A stretch of 64,000 nucleotides of DNA from assembly GCA_037045455.1 (NCBI GenBank), contig JBAOIN010000003.1, forward strand, positions 496,001 to 560,000, written 5' to 3'. Origin of the DNA: JADKAV01 sp037045455. Its GTDB lineage: Bacteria > Actinomycetota > Actinomycetes > S36-B12 > UBA10799. Shown one piece after another: positions 38,218-48,187 of the stretch. The notes under the pieces are model-generated. The model did not search any database and was not told the DNA's origin. It saw only the letters and a program-made list of their open reading frames with translations. The translations under genes were made by a program, and so were the position numbers. Position 1 is the stretch's first letter. Each line of letters begins with the position of its first letter.

Positions 38218-38763
38218 TCAAACGTCACCTATATGAGTGACGCCTGGGTAGTGCGGTGGCAGGCCGGCGCACAGTTCCAGCAATCCCAGCCAGGCTTCGA
38301 AATGGGCAGTGACGTCGCCCAGCGTCGTCGGCGACCAGGAGGCACGGACCTGGATCATCGCTTCGTGGCCACGTGCGGACAGCGCCTCATAGGAGGTGGA
38401 GCGCACCGCCGTGACCGTTCCGCCCAGAGCCACGTAGGGCACCTCAGCAGCCGCCAGGCTCTCCTGCACCCAGGTCCAGCCGACGTCGGTCAGCAGCTGG
38501 TCCTCGGCCATCTCAGCATCCACATCCGCTTCCACGTACACGACCACGCGGGTGTCCGCCTCCCATGCCGCCGGAGCCGCTGGATCGTGGAGCAGCACGA
38601 ACCGCCCCGAGCCGATCTCCGGGTCGCCGACCTCGGCCGTGCAGGCGTAGGCGTGGGGGGCCAAGCGGCTGGGGGCGGGTGCTTGGGAGATCAGGATGTC
38701 CGGGCGCACGGCGATGTCGTGCACAGCCGCGAGTGCGGCTTCGAAGGACTCCGATGCTCCCAC
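38218..38763 (-). CDS. DUF3000 family protein
   Basis: A 181-residue protein with FVLLHDPAAPAAWEADTRVVVYVEADVD and TDVGWTWVQESL, characteristic of DUF3000, found only in actinobacteria and of unknown function. The GTG at 38763 follows TAGAGT by 7 nt on the minus strand, which sets the start and removes ten N-terminal codons of the longest frame. Divergent from the EamA gene with only 59 bp between. Confidence 0.8.
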   Translation of the reverse strand: MGASESFEAALAAVHDIAVRPDILISQAPAPSRLAPHAYACTAEVGDPEIGSGRFVLLHDPAAPAAWEADTRVVVYVEADVDAEMAEDQLLTDVGWTWVQESLAAAEVPYVALGGTVTAVRSTSYEALSARGHEAMIQVRASWSPTTLGDVTAHFEAWLGLLELCAGLPPHYPGVTHIGDV

Positions 38764-38822
38764 CGTCGCCACTCTAGGTACGCGCGGTACCACAACCGGG
38801 GAGGTCGATAGCGTGTCCTGCT

Positions 38823-39659
38823 GTGGCGACCCTTCTGGCCCTGGTGAGCAGCCTTGCGTGGGGTTCGGCCGACTTCCTCGGGGGGCAGGTGTCGAAGCGC
38901 TACCCCGCGTTCTTCGTGGTCGGGATATCGCAGGCGTTCGGCCTGCTGCTGATGCTGGTGGTGGCCACGGCGACCGAATCGTGGTTGGTGCCGCCGGACT
39001 GGATCCCGTGGGCGGTGCTGGCCAGTGTCAGCGGCTTCACCGGACTGGGGCTGTTCTACGCCGCCATGGCCACGGGAGCGGTCGGCGTCGTCAGCCCGAT
39101 CACAGCATTGGGTGGGCTGGGCCCCATCATCCTCGGGCTGTTCCTGGGCGATCAGCCGTCGCTCGTGCAGTACCTCGGCCTGGTCGTGGCCCTGGTCGGT
39201 GTAGTGCTGGCCAGCGGGCCGGAGCTGTCCGGCGACACCGGTGCCCGGCCGGTGTTGCTTGCCATCGGCGCGACTGTCCTGTTCGGCATCTGCTTGGTGG
39301 CGATCGCCCTCGGTTCGCGGACGTCGGCGGTCATGACCATGACCGGGATGCGGCTGACCACCGTGACCATGCTGTCGGTGGCCGGCCTGGTGGCGCTGAT
39401 GGCCGGCAAGCGACAACGCCTGCACAGCGCCCGGGATACCGCCACGATGGCCGTGATCGGGGTTCTGGACGTGTCGGCGAACCTCTTCTACGGACTGGCC
39501 ACGGCCACTGGCGTGCTGGCGCTGGTCTCGGTCCTGGGCTCGGTCTACCCGGTGGTGACAGTGCTCCTCGCGTGGCAGTTCCTGGGCGAGCGGCTCAAAC
39601 CCATCCAGTACGTCGGCGTGGCGTTGGCACTGGGCGGCGTCGCGGCGGTCGTGGCCTAG
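38823..39659 (+). CDS. EamA-family (DMT) transporter
   Basis: A 278-residue membrane protein with ten hydrophobic helices in two five-helix repeats. It opens VATLLALVSSLAWGSADFLGG, a typical DMT N-terminus, and ends the second repeat with FLGERLKPIQYVGVALALGG. A metabolite exporter or drug transporter is likely; substrate unknown. The GTG follows TAGCGT by 8 nt. Confidence 0.85.
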   Translation: MATLLALVSSLAWGSADFLGGQVSKRYPAFFVVGISQAFGLLLMLVVATATESWLVPPDWIPWAVLASVSGFTGLGLFYAAMATGAVGVVSPITALGGLGPIILGLFLGDQPSLVQYLGLVVALVGVVLASGPELSGDTGARPVLLAIGATVLFGICLVAIALGSRTSAVMTMTGMRLTTVTMLSVAGLVALMAGKRQRLHSARDTATMAVIGVLDVSANLFYGLATATGVLALVSVLGSVYPVVTVLLAWQFLGERLKPIQYVGVALALGGVAAVVA

Positions 39660-39716
39660 GGTCGCCCGTCATTCGTCGTTGGGAGGGCTGCACACGGTGA
39701 TGTCGATGGGAGACGG

Positions 39717-39745
39717 CCGCCAGCCCCGGTCGCGGGGGGTGGCGG
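39717..39745 (+). terminator. GC-rich hairpin after EamA gene
   Basis: CCGCCAGCCCC and GGGGGGTGGCGG form an 11-bp stem with one mismatch and a short loop, 58 bp after the EamA stop and just before the hemE promoter. Confidence 0.6.
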
Positions 39746-39771
39746 TCAGCAACGTGTGAAAACATCGGGGA

Positions 39772-40857
39772 GTGACCCTCCCCTCAGACCATCCCTGGAA
39801 CGCGGCGAACACCGCCGAGAGCCGCCTGGTCCGCGCCATGCAGGCGCGTGCCGTGGACCGGCCGCCGGTGTGGTTCATGCGGCAGGCCGGCCGCTCGTTG
39901 CCGGAGTACCGCAAGGCGCGCGAGGGGATCGCGATGCTCGACGCCTGCCTGACTCCCGACCTGGCCGCGGAGATCACCTGTCAGCCGGTGCGCCGCCACG
40001 GCGTCGACGCGGCGATCTTCTTCAGCGACATCGTCGTGCCGATCAAGTGCGCGGGTGTCGACGTCGAGATCAAACCCGGCGTGGGTCCGGTCGTCGCCCA
40101 ACCCGTGCGCACCGCCGCCGACCTGGAACGGGTACCTCCGGCCAGCGCCGGGATGTTCGACGCGGTGGCGGCCGGCGTGCGGGCCACAGTCGCGCAACTG
40201 GGAGCGACGCCGCTGATCGGGTTCGCGGGCGCGCCGTTCACCGTCGCGTCCTACCTGATCGAGGGCGGGCCGTCCCGCGACCTGCCCCGCACCAAGGCCA
40301 TGATGCTGCGCGACCCGCAGACGTTCGCCGCGCTGCTGGCCCGGCTCGCCGACCTCGCCGCGGAGTTCCTGCGGACGCAGATCCTCGCCGGGGCCAGCGC
40401 CATCCAGCTGTTCGACTCCTGGGCCGGGAACATCCCGGCCCGGCTTTACCGCGCACACGTCCTGCCGCACTCCCGGCGGGTCTTCGAGTCCGTCGCGGAC
40501 CTCGGCGTGCCGAGCATCCACTTCGCCGTGGGGGCCAACCACCTCGCGCGGGACATGGCCTCGGCGGGTAACGACGTGCAGGGCGTCGACTTCCGCATCG
40601 ACCTCGAGGAGGTGGACCCTCAGTTGCGCCACGACCTGCCGCTGCAGGGCAACCTCGACCCGGCAGTCCTGCTCAGTGACCGGCAGACCGTCGAGGCCGA
40701 AGTGCGACGTGTCCTCGCCGGTGGCCGCGGCCTGCCCGGCCACGTGTTCAACCTGGGTCACGGGGTGCTGCCCGACACCGACCCCGACCTGATCACGTTC
40801 GCCGTCGAGGCGGTGGACCGGTACGGCCAACCGTTCGTGGGCAGGTCCGCGCTATGA
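39772..40857 (+). CDS. hemE: Uroporphyrinogen decarboxylase
   Basis: A 361-residue enzyme converting uroporphyrinogen III to coproporphyrinogen III. The N-terminal substrate loop PPVWFMRQAGRSLPEYR, FFSDIVVPIKCAG with the essential Asp, and the GFAGAPFTVASYLIEGG signature are all present. The GTG start lies 6 nt after AAACAT. It overlaps the next heme gene by 4 nt. With the two following genes it forms the coproporphyrin-dependent heme branch used by Gram-positive bacteria. Confidence 0.94.
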   Translation: MTLPSDHPWNAANTAESRLVRAMQARAVDRPPVWFMRQAGRSLPEYRKAREGIAMLDACLTPDLAAEITCQPVRRHGVDAAIFFSDIVVPIKCAGVDVEIKPGVGPVVAQPVRTAADLERVPPASAGMFDAVAAGVRATVAQLGATPLIGFAGAPFTVASYLIEGGPSRDLPRTKAMMLRDPQTFAALLARLADLAAEFLRTQILAGASAIQLFDSWAGNIPARLYRAHVLPHSRRVFESVADLGVPSIHFAVGANHLARDMASAGNDVQGVDFRIDLEEVDPQLRHDLPLQGNLDPAVLLSDRQTVEAEVRRVLAGGRGLPGHVFNLGHGVLPDTDPDLITFAVEAVDRYGQPFVGRSAL

Positions 40858-42336
40858 CTGGTTCCTCGACTGAGTCATCGACTGGGCTGCCGCACGTCGT
40901 CGTCGTCGGCGGCGGGATCAGCGGCCTGGCCGCCGCCTGGTTCCTGACCCACGGGATCAAGGGCCCGCGTGCCACCGTGACCGTGCTCGAAGCCGCGCCC
41001 AGCGTGGGCGGCAAATTGCGCGTCGAACAGATCGGCGGAGTAGGCGTCGATACCGGCGCCGAGGCGATGCTGGCCACCCGCCCGGAGGCCGTCAACCTGT
41101 GCCGGGAACTGGGCCTGGACCTGCAGCCGGCCGCTACGACGACCGCTGCGATCTACTCGCGCGGTCAGCTGCGGTCGATGCCGGGCGCCACGCTGACCGG
41201 CGTGCCCACCGATCTGCGCCGGCTGGCGGCCAGCGGGATCCTGTCGCTGCCCGCCTTGCTGCGCATCCCGCTTGATCACCTGCTGCCTCGCACAGTGCTG
41301 CACGGCGACGTCTCGGTCGGTGACTACGTGACCACGCGGCTCGGCGCCGACGTCACCGCCCGCTTGGTGGAGCCGATGCTGGGCGGGGTGTATGCGGGGC
41401 GTGCCGAGGACCTGAGCCTGCAGACCGACCGTTCCCTGCTCTCTACCGGGCTGCCGGGCCGCCGGCGTTCGGCGCTGGATGCCGCCCGGGCCGTGCTCGA
41501 GGACGGCCGCAAGACCACCGGTCCGCGCCGGGGACCGCTGTTCGTCGGCATCGAGGGCGGCGTAAGCAGACTCGCAACGGAACTGGCCACCGCATTGCAA
41601 CAGGACGGCGTGACGATCCGCACGGGGGCCGTCGTGCAGCGCCTGCGGCACCGCGCTGATGGTTGGGATGTGGTCGTGGGCAACGGCCGCGGCCGCTACG
41701 GCACACATCGCGCCGATGCTGTACTGCTGGCCACGCCCGCCCACGTCTCCGCCGATCTGCTGACCGACGTCAACCGGTCGGCGGCAGACGAGTTGCGTCA
41801 GATCGAGTACGCCGACGTTGCGGTCGCGACGCTCGGCTACCGGGCGGCGGACGCCCGCCGTCTGACCGGCAGCGGCTTTCTTGTGCCTCCCGTGGAGGGC
41901 TACTGCGGTCAAAGGAGTCACCTACTCCAGCAACAAGTGGTCCTGGATCGCCGAGCATGCTCGCAGCGAGGATCCCGACGGACTGTTCCTGCTGCGTGCC
42001 TCCGTGGGCCGGGCGGGAGACCCGCTGGTGGCCGACGCCACCGATGCGGAGCTCATCCGGCTGGCTGCGGACGATGTCGCATCGCTCACCGGCCTGCCGC
42101 GTCGGCCGGAGGTGGAACACGTCACGCGCTGGGAGCAGAGCCTTCCGCAGTACAACGTCGGGCACCGCACCCGCGTGTCCGAAACCCGCGAATGGCTGCT
42201 CAATACCCCTGGGCTCGCGCTGTGCGGCGCCGCCTTCGAGGGAGTCGGCATCCCGGCGTGCATCGGTTCGGCACAAGCGGCCGTGAGCACGGTTCTGCAG
42301 CAGTTCACACAACGACGAGAATGGGCACATGGCTGA
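40854..42336 (+). CDS. cgoX: Coproporphyrinogen III oxidase (HemY/CgoX) (one frameshift)
   Basis: A flavoprotein oxidising coproporphyrinogen III to coproporphyrin III. VVVVGGGISGLAAAWFL is the FAD-binding motif, with VGGKLRVEQIGGVGVDTGAE and the C-terminal FEGVGIPACIGSAQAA loop. The frame breaks near 41905, between FLVPPVEG and AVKGVTYSSNKW; one extra base explains it and gives about 494 residues. Overlaps hemE by 4 nt and chdC by 8 nt. Confidence 0.88.
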
Positions 42337-43024
42337 GACGAAGGCGGCGATGGCCCGCCGCATCAACGACACGATCCGGTACATGCAGATCTCGGTCTTC
42401 GCGCTCGATGGGTCTGTGCCCGGCAACCGTCAGGAGACCGCGGACGAGGTGCAGCGGGCGATGTCCGACGTCAAGGGTGACCTCGTAACTCGCGGCTGGT
42501 ACGACGTCGGCGGGCTGCGGGCCGACGCGGACCTCATGGTCTGGTGGCACGCCGACTCCAGCGAGGCACTGCAGGAGGCCTACCACGGCTTGCGCAGCAC
42601 CACGCTGGGCCGGCAGTTGCGCCCGGTCTGGTCGGTGCAGGCCTTGCACCGCCCGGCGGAGTTCAACAAGTCGCACATCCCGGCGTTCATGGCCGAGGAG
42701 GACGCCCACAACTGGCTGTGCGTCTACCCGTTCGTGCGTAGTTACGAGTGGTACCTGCTCACCGACGAAGAACGGCGCGAGTTGCTTGCTGAGCACGGCG
42801 GCATGGCTCGCGGATATCCCGATGTGCGGGCCAACACGGTCGCGACGTTCGCGCTGTCCGACTACGAGTGGCTGCTGGCCTTCGAGGCCGACGAGTTGCA
42901 CCGGATCGTGGATCTCATGCGTCACCTGCGGGGGTCCCGGGCACGCCTACACGTGCGGGAGGAAATCCCGTTCTACACCGGCCGCCGCTGGGACCTTGCG
43001 GAGTTGTTGCAGAAGCTGCCGTAG
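42329..43024 (+). CDS. chdC: Coproheme decarboxylase (HemQ/ChdC)
   Basis: A 231-residue chlorite dismutase-family protein without a signal peptide, the last enzyme of the coproporphyrin-dependent heme route, turning coproheme into heme b with peroxide. WYDVGGLRADADLMVWWHAD, YPFVRSYEWYLL and ATFALSDYEWLLAFEADEL are conserved, and the Tyr of YPFVRSYEWY region is the likely radical residue. The 8-nt overlap with cgoX supports co-expression. Its presence without hemG/hemN partners in the window fits an actinobacterium. Confidence 0.92.
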   Translation: MAETKAAMARRINDTIRYMQISVFALDGSVPGNRQETADEVQRAMSDVKGDLVTRGWYDVGGLRADADLMVWWHADSSEALQEAYHGLRSTTLGRQLRPVWSVQALHRPAEFNKSHIPAFMAEEDAHNWLCVYPFVRSYEWYLLTDEERRELLAEHGGMARGYPDVRANTVATFALSDYEWLLAFEADELHRIVDLMRHLRGSRARLHVREEIPFYTGRRWDLAELLQKLP

Positions 43025-43030
43025 GCCCGG

Positions 43031-43116
43031 CCGAGTTTTGTTGCGTTGGCGTCGGTAATCTCGGCGTGTCTGTACGACTTCGCAACAGCCAGGGCAACTT
43101 CGCGACAAAACTCCGG
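43031..43116. terminator. Hairpin between convergent chdC and msrB
   Basis: Arms 43031-43045 and 43101-43116 pair (CCGAGTTTTGTTGCG with CGCGACAAAACTCCGG, one bulge and one G:T-type mismatch). The loop contains two further ACTTCGCRAC words. It can end transcription from either side. Confidence 0.6.
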
Positions 43117-43129
43117 CGGCGCCTCTCAA

Positions 43130-43566
43130 CTACTCGGCTGGCTCGAGCTTCAGTGACACCGAGTTGATGCAGTAGCGCAGGTCGGTGGGCGTCGTCGTAG
43201 CCCTCCCCGGCGAACACGTGGCCCGAGGTGCGAGCCGCAGGCGGCACACCGCACCTCCGTGCGCACCATGCCCATGGAGCGGTCCTCGATCTCGACGATC
43301 CGGTCGGCGGCCAGCGGGTGAGAAGAACGACGGCCAGCCGCAGTGGGAGTGGAACTTCTCGGCCGACCGGAACAGCTCCGCTGCCGCAGGCCCGGCAGGA
43401 GTAGACCCCGACGGTCTCGGTGTCGGTGTACTCGCCGGTGTACGGCCGCTCGGTGCCGCCCTCGCGCAGGACGTGATACTCCTCGGGGCCGAGTTCCTCG
43501 CGCCACTGGAGCTTCGCTCTTGGCCTTGGGGTACTGCGTGCTGTCAGTCGCGGGTGTCGGGTGCAT
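43130..43566 (-). CDS. msrB: Peptide-methionine (R)-S-oxide reductase (about five frameshifts)
   Basis: Fragments give an MsrB of about 143 residues: LQWREELGPEEYHVLREGGTE, GEYTDTETVGVYSC, FHSHCGWPSFF with the zinc-site/active region, EVRCAACGSHLGHVF, then TDLRYCINSVSLKL with the catalytic Cys. It repairs methionine-R-sulfoxide in proteins. Frame breaks near 43523, 43390, 43330, 43227 and 43193; the net change of start and stop frames fits single extra bases. The ATG at 43566 follows TAGCCT by 7 nt, and that -10 overlaps the TAG stop of the upstream gene. Confidence 0.82.
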
Positions 43567-43576
43567 ACTCACCAGG

Positions 43577-45796
43577 CTAGGTCCGCTTGCGTGTGGCCAC
43601 CAGCCATGGAACCAGCCACCAGCGCAACCGCCGACCTATGGACGCCGAACGCACGCCGGAAGCCACCACAGCTCCGGCCGCTTGCCAGGCCCGATCGGCC
43701 CTGGCCTGCTCCACACCCTCGGGGGCGTACATGGCGGTCTCCACCGTGGCGGCCAGTTCGCGCCAGCGGACGAGCTGTCGCCGGGTTCGGCAGCGTAGGT
43801 GGCAGCGGAGACGGTCGGATCCAGCGGCGAGTGCCCAAGCGTCGTAACGCCAGTCGCGCGTAGGTCCAGGCACCCGTCACCTGCTCGTCGGGAGAGCCCT
43901 GTGCGAAGTCCCGCCCGCACCCGGTCCCGGCGCCACCGGACGAACACCGGCCATCCGAGCAGGACCAGCAGCACCAACAGCGGGAGCCAGCCAGCTGCAG
44001 GAGGTTGGATGACTCCTGACGGTTCCTCGGGCTTCTCCGCTGGGGGTCGGGCTCGGGGTAGGCGTCGGCGTGGGGGTGGGAGTCGGCGTCTCGGACGGTT
44101 CGGGCTTCGGTTGCTGAGTCGACCTTGCGCACGACCGGGACGCCCGCGGGCCTCGTCGCGCGGACCGGGCGCGAACGGCACCCAGCCGATCTTCGTGAAC
44201 TGCACCTCGGGATAGACGATCACGTCGGTCGATTCCACGGTGCGGCTCGGCCCCTTGCCCGGCACGGCGTACCCGACCACCAGCCGGGTCGGGAAGCCCT
44301 GACTGCGCGCCATCATCGCGAAGGCCGTGGCGAACTGGGCCTCGGTGCCCTTCTTGCTGGTGATGACCAAGTCGAGCAGCGAGGCGGAGTCCAGGCCGTT
44401 CTCGATGGAGTCCACCTGCTCCTGGTACGGGGAGGAGGCCAGGATGTCGGCCAGGGCCTGCACGCGGCTCGTACGGTGTGGTGCCCTGGGACATGGCGCT
44501 GGCCGCGAAGAGGCGCAGTTCGTCCGGGAAGTCCCGGGGGAGTTCCCGCAACGTCCCGTACTCGGGCTGGTCGACGGGCTGCACGGTTTCCAGGACGGCC
44601 AGCGAACGCAGGGCCAGTGCCCGGAAATCGACGCTGTACTGCTTGTTCGGCGCCCTTTGTCGTCGCCGGCGACGACCGTGCCCTCGTCGTCGGCGCGGGC
44701 CGGCGTCCCGGTGACGTTGATCGGCCGATCCGTCGCGGGCAGCCAGGGGCCCGGCAGGTTCTCGCCGGTCTCGAACCCTGTGGCATCCTTCCAGCGTCCG
44801 GCCCGGTCTCGGGCGGATCTGTGACCGTGATGCCGCCCTCGATCAGGTCGAACGTGGTGAGACTGCTCCAGGCCACGCCGTCGAATTTTGCGTTTATCGC
44901 CCAGTTCACCGCGCCGGGGATGTCCGGGCCGGTGACGGTGAACACGTCGAACGGGTCCTTACGGCGCAGCGTCTGCCACTTGGTCGCCAGCGACACCACG
45001 TCGTCGCCGTCGAGGTCTGTATCCGGCCGGAAGTTCTCCTTGCGGTGCGGGTCGAATGCCGTACGCACGTCCCCGATACCCGTCAATGGCGCGAGTGCCG
45101 TGGCCGCCACTGCCACGACCAGGGCCGAGACCGCGACCATGCCCACCCGCAACCGCCGGCCGGGTCGCGGCACCTTCTCCACGTCGGCGAACTCCGCGCC
45201 GTCCTCGATCTTGTTCTGCTGCTTGGCCGCCGGCATCAGCGCCAAGCGCTGCGACGACACTGGCGATGAAGGCCGCGGCGAACGGGCAACGGGGACGTGG
45301 GCGACCCCTGCGACAGCATCAGGCCGCCGAGGAACACGAGATGTGGCGGGCGCCAGGCTGCTGGCCGGAACGAACGTCGTGACCAGCAGGCAGCCCACCA
45401 GCGCGCCGTAGGCGGTGACCAGGATTCCGGCGGTGATGGTCTCGGCGTTGACCGGCGCCGGCACAACGGACGCCAGGATGAGGCCGATGCCGTCCACCAA
45501 GCCCGCGTACGAAGTTGCCCAGCCCGACGTCGCCATCGCGTGTTCTGGATGGTCATCGCACCGAGCGCCAGCGTGCCGGCGACCGTGGCGACCAACGCCA
45601 CCAGTGCGCCCATGCCGCGCTGTACGCGCTGGCCACCCGCCGTGCCCACCGCGTACCCGACGCAGCACAGGATGATGACCGGCCAGATCCGGGTCAGCAC
45701 GGGCATGACGCCGAACAGGCGCACGAAGACGGCCGAACCCACCAGGCACATCAGCGCCACTGCGGCGGTTCGCCGGACGACGTCGACCCTCGTCAT
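43577..45796 (-). CDS. TgpA-like membrane transglutaminase-fold protein, catalytic residues missing (many frameshifts)
   Basis: The N-terminus has several membrane helices (AAVALMCLVGSAVFVRLFGV, LTRIWPVIILCCVGYAVG), followed by a DUF3488-type region. The transglutaminase-like domain then reads KKGTEAQFATAFAMMARSQGF and TRLVVGYAVPG. In active members this is GYCEQFA, so the nucleophilic Cys is Thr here, and the usual His strand (HAWVEVY) reads DVIVYPEVQF. The C-terminal cytosolic domain is DUF4129-like (TAMYAPEGVEQARADRAW). It overlaps the DUF58 gene by 4 nt. Frame breaks are numerous between 43.8 and 45.6 kb. Likely a structural partner of MoxR/DUF58 rather than an enzyme. Confidence 0.72.
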
Positions 45797-47012
45797 GCGC
45801 GCCGCGCCGGGTCGAGCGGGTTCACCAGGTCCTCGCAGCGCGTCACGTCGCGGAACACCAGCCCCCGCCGCGGCCGGGAGGTCCCGCCCGAACCGCCCAT
45901 GCGCACGACTGTGCCTTCCCCGACCAGGCCCAACGCCGCGACCGCGCTGGGAATCAACCCTGTGGACACGCCGGTGACCAGGAAGAACGAGGTCGAGCGG
46001 GTCGCCAGCAGGACCTGCCGGATGGCCGGGGGACTCACCTTGAGCACGCGTGGGTCGCTCAGGGCCAGCGCGTCCAGCAACTGGGTGAGGTCGTCCATCC
46101 GGACGATCTCCACGGCGGTGTCGTCACCGGTCGTGCGCAGGCTCACCGGCAGGCCCGCCTGCACGATCGCCGTCCCGATGGAGGCGGCGGCGTCGACCGC
46201 TTCCTCGAAGTCCTCCGGCCCGGGCGTAGGAGCGCAGGTCGTTGTCCAGGATCACCAGGGCGCGCGGCAGCGGGTTGTCGACGAGTTGCTTGACCATCAA
46301 CTTGCCCGACGCGCGCGCTGGAGCGCCAGTGGATCTGGCGCAACTCGTCGCCGATCGACGTACTCGCGCAGCGTGTGGAACTGGTTGGACCCCAGCACAT
46401 CACGGTCGGCGGTGCCGCCCTCCTGACCGATGCGGTTGCCGGCCAGGGTGATCGTCCACGGGCAGCACCCGGGGGTGGACCAGCACCCGCTGGATCGCTG
46501 AGGACGTCGCCCGCCGCACGAACAGCCCCCAGGGATCGCGGCGCTCGAGCGTGACCGGCCCGAGTGTCAGTTCCCCGCGTTTGAGCGGGCACGAAGCGGT
46601 AACTCACGGTCGCTTCCCGGCGCGGCGGCACCGGCGGGATCAGGACTTCGACGGGCTGCCCGGCGATGCTGTCCAGCGCCTCGACCACGCCGGTGGGGGT
46701 GACCCGGTTGTTGATGCTGGTGATCAGGGCGCGAGCCGGCTCGCCGCGGGTCAGTTGCGACGGGCTCCACGGCCCGCCGCAGGTTGCCGCCCGGGCGCCG
46801 GCCGACCATGAACAGCGCCAGCCCGACCAGTAGCAGCGGACGCGATGGCCAGCGCCACGACGCGCCGGGTAACCGAGCAGGAAGCCCAGGGCCGCCAGGA
46901 CCGGGGCGCAGATCAGCAGACCCTTGGCCCGCGCCGACATCTCGCGGACGGACTCCGGCTCTTCCTGGTCGGCCCCCGCGACCGTGACGACCACCTGCTC
47001 CTCGACGGCCAT
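45793..47012 (-). CDS. DUF58 domain protein (many frameshifts)
   Basis: The conserved DUF58 core GDELRQIHWRSSAR is clear near 46340, and vWA-like NPLPRALVILDND and the C-terminal VVRMGGSGGTSRPRRGLVFRDV follow after further frame changes. Two membrane helices lie near the N-terminus (LLICAPVLAALGFLLGYP). About eight breaks occur; resolved ones are extra bases. It stands between a MoxR ATPase and a TgpA-like protein, the classic three-gene set, in which the ATPase is thought to chaperone or activate the others at the membrane. Confidence 0.75.
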
Positions 47013-47016
47013 GACT

Positions 47017-47975
47017 TCAGCCCTGCGGAACGGGCACCCCGCGGGTCGCCTCGGCGAGCAACTGCTCGGCCGTCGCGCCGCCGGCGATCGCCTCCGGGGC
47101 CAGTACCAGGCGATGGGCGAGGACTGGCTGAATGAGCGCGATCACGTCCTCCGGGGTGACGTAGTGACGACTGCGGGAGGCGGCGCGTACGCGCGCGGCT
47201 GCCATCAGCGCCAGACCGCCACGCGGGACTCGACCCCAGCCGCACGCCGGGGGCGTTGCGGGTGGCGTTGATGACACCCACGATGTAGGTCAGCACGCTG
47301 TCGGCGATGTGCACCGCCGCCCGCGGCCTTGATCATGCCCGGACACCTCGTCCACGTTGGACACGGCGCGCAGATCCTCCAGGCGCCGGCCTTCGTGGGC
47401 GTTCTTGAGGATCTGGGTCTCTGCGGCTGGATCTGGGTAACCCACGGAGATCCGCATCATGAACCGGTCCAGTTGCGCCTCGGGCAGCGGGTACGTGCCG
47501 TCCATGTCGACCGGGTTCTGGGTCGCGATCACCAGGAACGGGCGGGGAACGGGGTGGCTGCGGCCGTCCACCGTCACCGTCCGCTCGGCCATCACCTCGA
47601 GCATGGCCGACTGCGTTTTCGGCGAAGCCCGGTTGATCTCGTCGGCGAGCACGACGTTGGCGAACACCGGACCGGGGTGGAACTCGAACGTGTCGCGGCT
47701 CTGGTGGAAAACCGTCACGCCGGTGACGTCCGACGGGCAGCAGGTCGGGGGTGAACTGCACGCGGCTGCCGGTCAGGCCCAGCGAGGCGCTCAAGTGATC
47801 GGGCCAGCGACGTCTTGCCGGTTCCGGGCACGTCCTCCATGAGCACATGGCCCTCAGCCAGCAGCGCGACGAGCGCGAGCCGCACGACGTCATCCTTGCC
47901 CTGGATGAAGCGCTCCACGTTGCCGACCACGGCGTCGAACCGCTGCGCGAAATACTGCGCCTGCTCGGGGGTCAT
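47017..47975 (-). CDS. MoxR-family AAA+ ATPase (about five frameshifts)
   Basis: About 318 residues: Walker A EDVPGTGKTSLA, NVVLADEINRASPKTQ as Walker B and pore region, FLVIATQNPVDMDGTYPLPEAQLDRF as sensor region, and RHYVTPEDVIALIQPVLAHRL near the C-terminus. It hydrolyses ATP to remodel a partner, probably the DUF58/TgpA proteins encoded next. The ATG at 47975 follows TAGAGT by 7 nt. Breaks near 47808, 47735, 47335 and 47245 are resolvable as extra bases. Confidence 0.83.
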
Positions 47976-48015
47976 GCGTCGAACTCTAGTCGGCGAGCGG
48001 TGATCACTTGGCCGC

Positions 48016-48128
48016 TGTTGGAGTACGGGCGCAACGGTGAGATTCCGGCCCAGTGGTGACATTCCGGCGCAGCGGTGACTCGCGCACAGCGGTGACACTC
48101 CGGCGCAGATGTCGGACTCCCGCGCAGC
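48016..48128. repeat. Tandem 19-bp repeats in divergent promoter region
   Basis: Six degenerate units follow one another: the clearest are GGTGAGATTCCGGCCCAGT (48036-48054), GGTGACATTCCGGCGCAGC (48055-48073) and GGTGACACTCCGGCGCAGA (48091-48109), with a 17-bp unit between the last two and looser units at 48016-48035 and 48110-48128. They lie in the 212-bp gap between the MoxR start and the NRAMP unit. No frame is maintained through them. Confidence 0.65.
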
Positions 48129-48187
48129 GCCCCACGTTCAATGTCTGTTTGCCACAGCGGAGGACCGAGCGGTCTGGCCTGTCCGGC

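Noticed and set aside
48016..48128. Short tandem repeats as a CRISPR array
   Set aside because: Units abut directly with no spacers, are only 17-20 bp, drift in sequence, and no cas genes are near.
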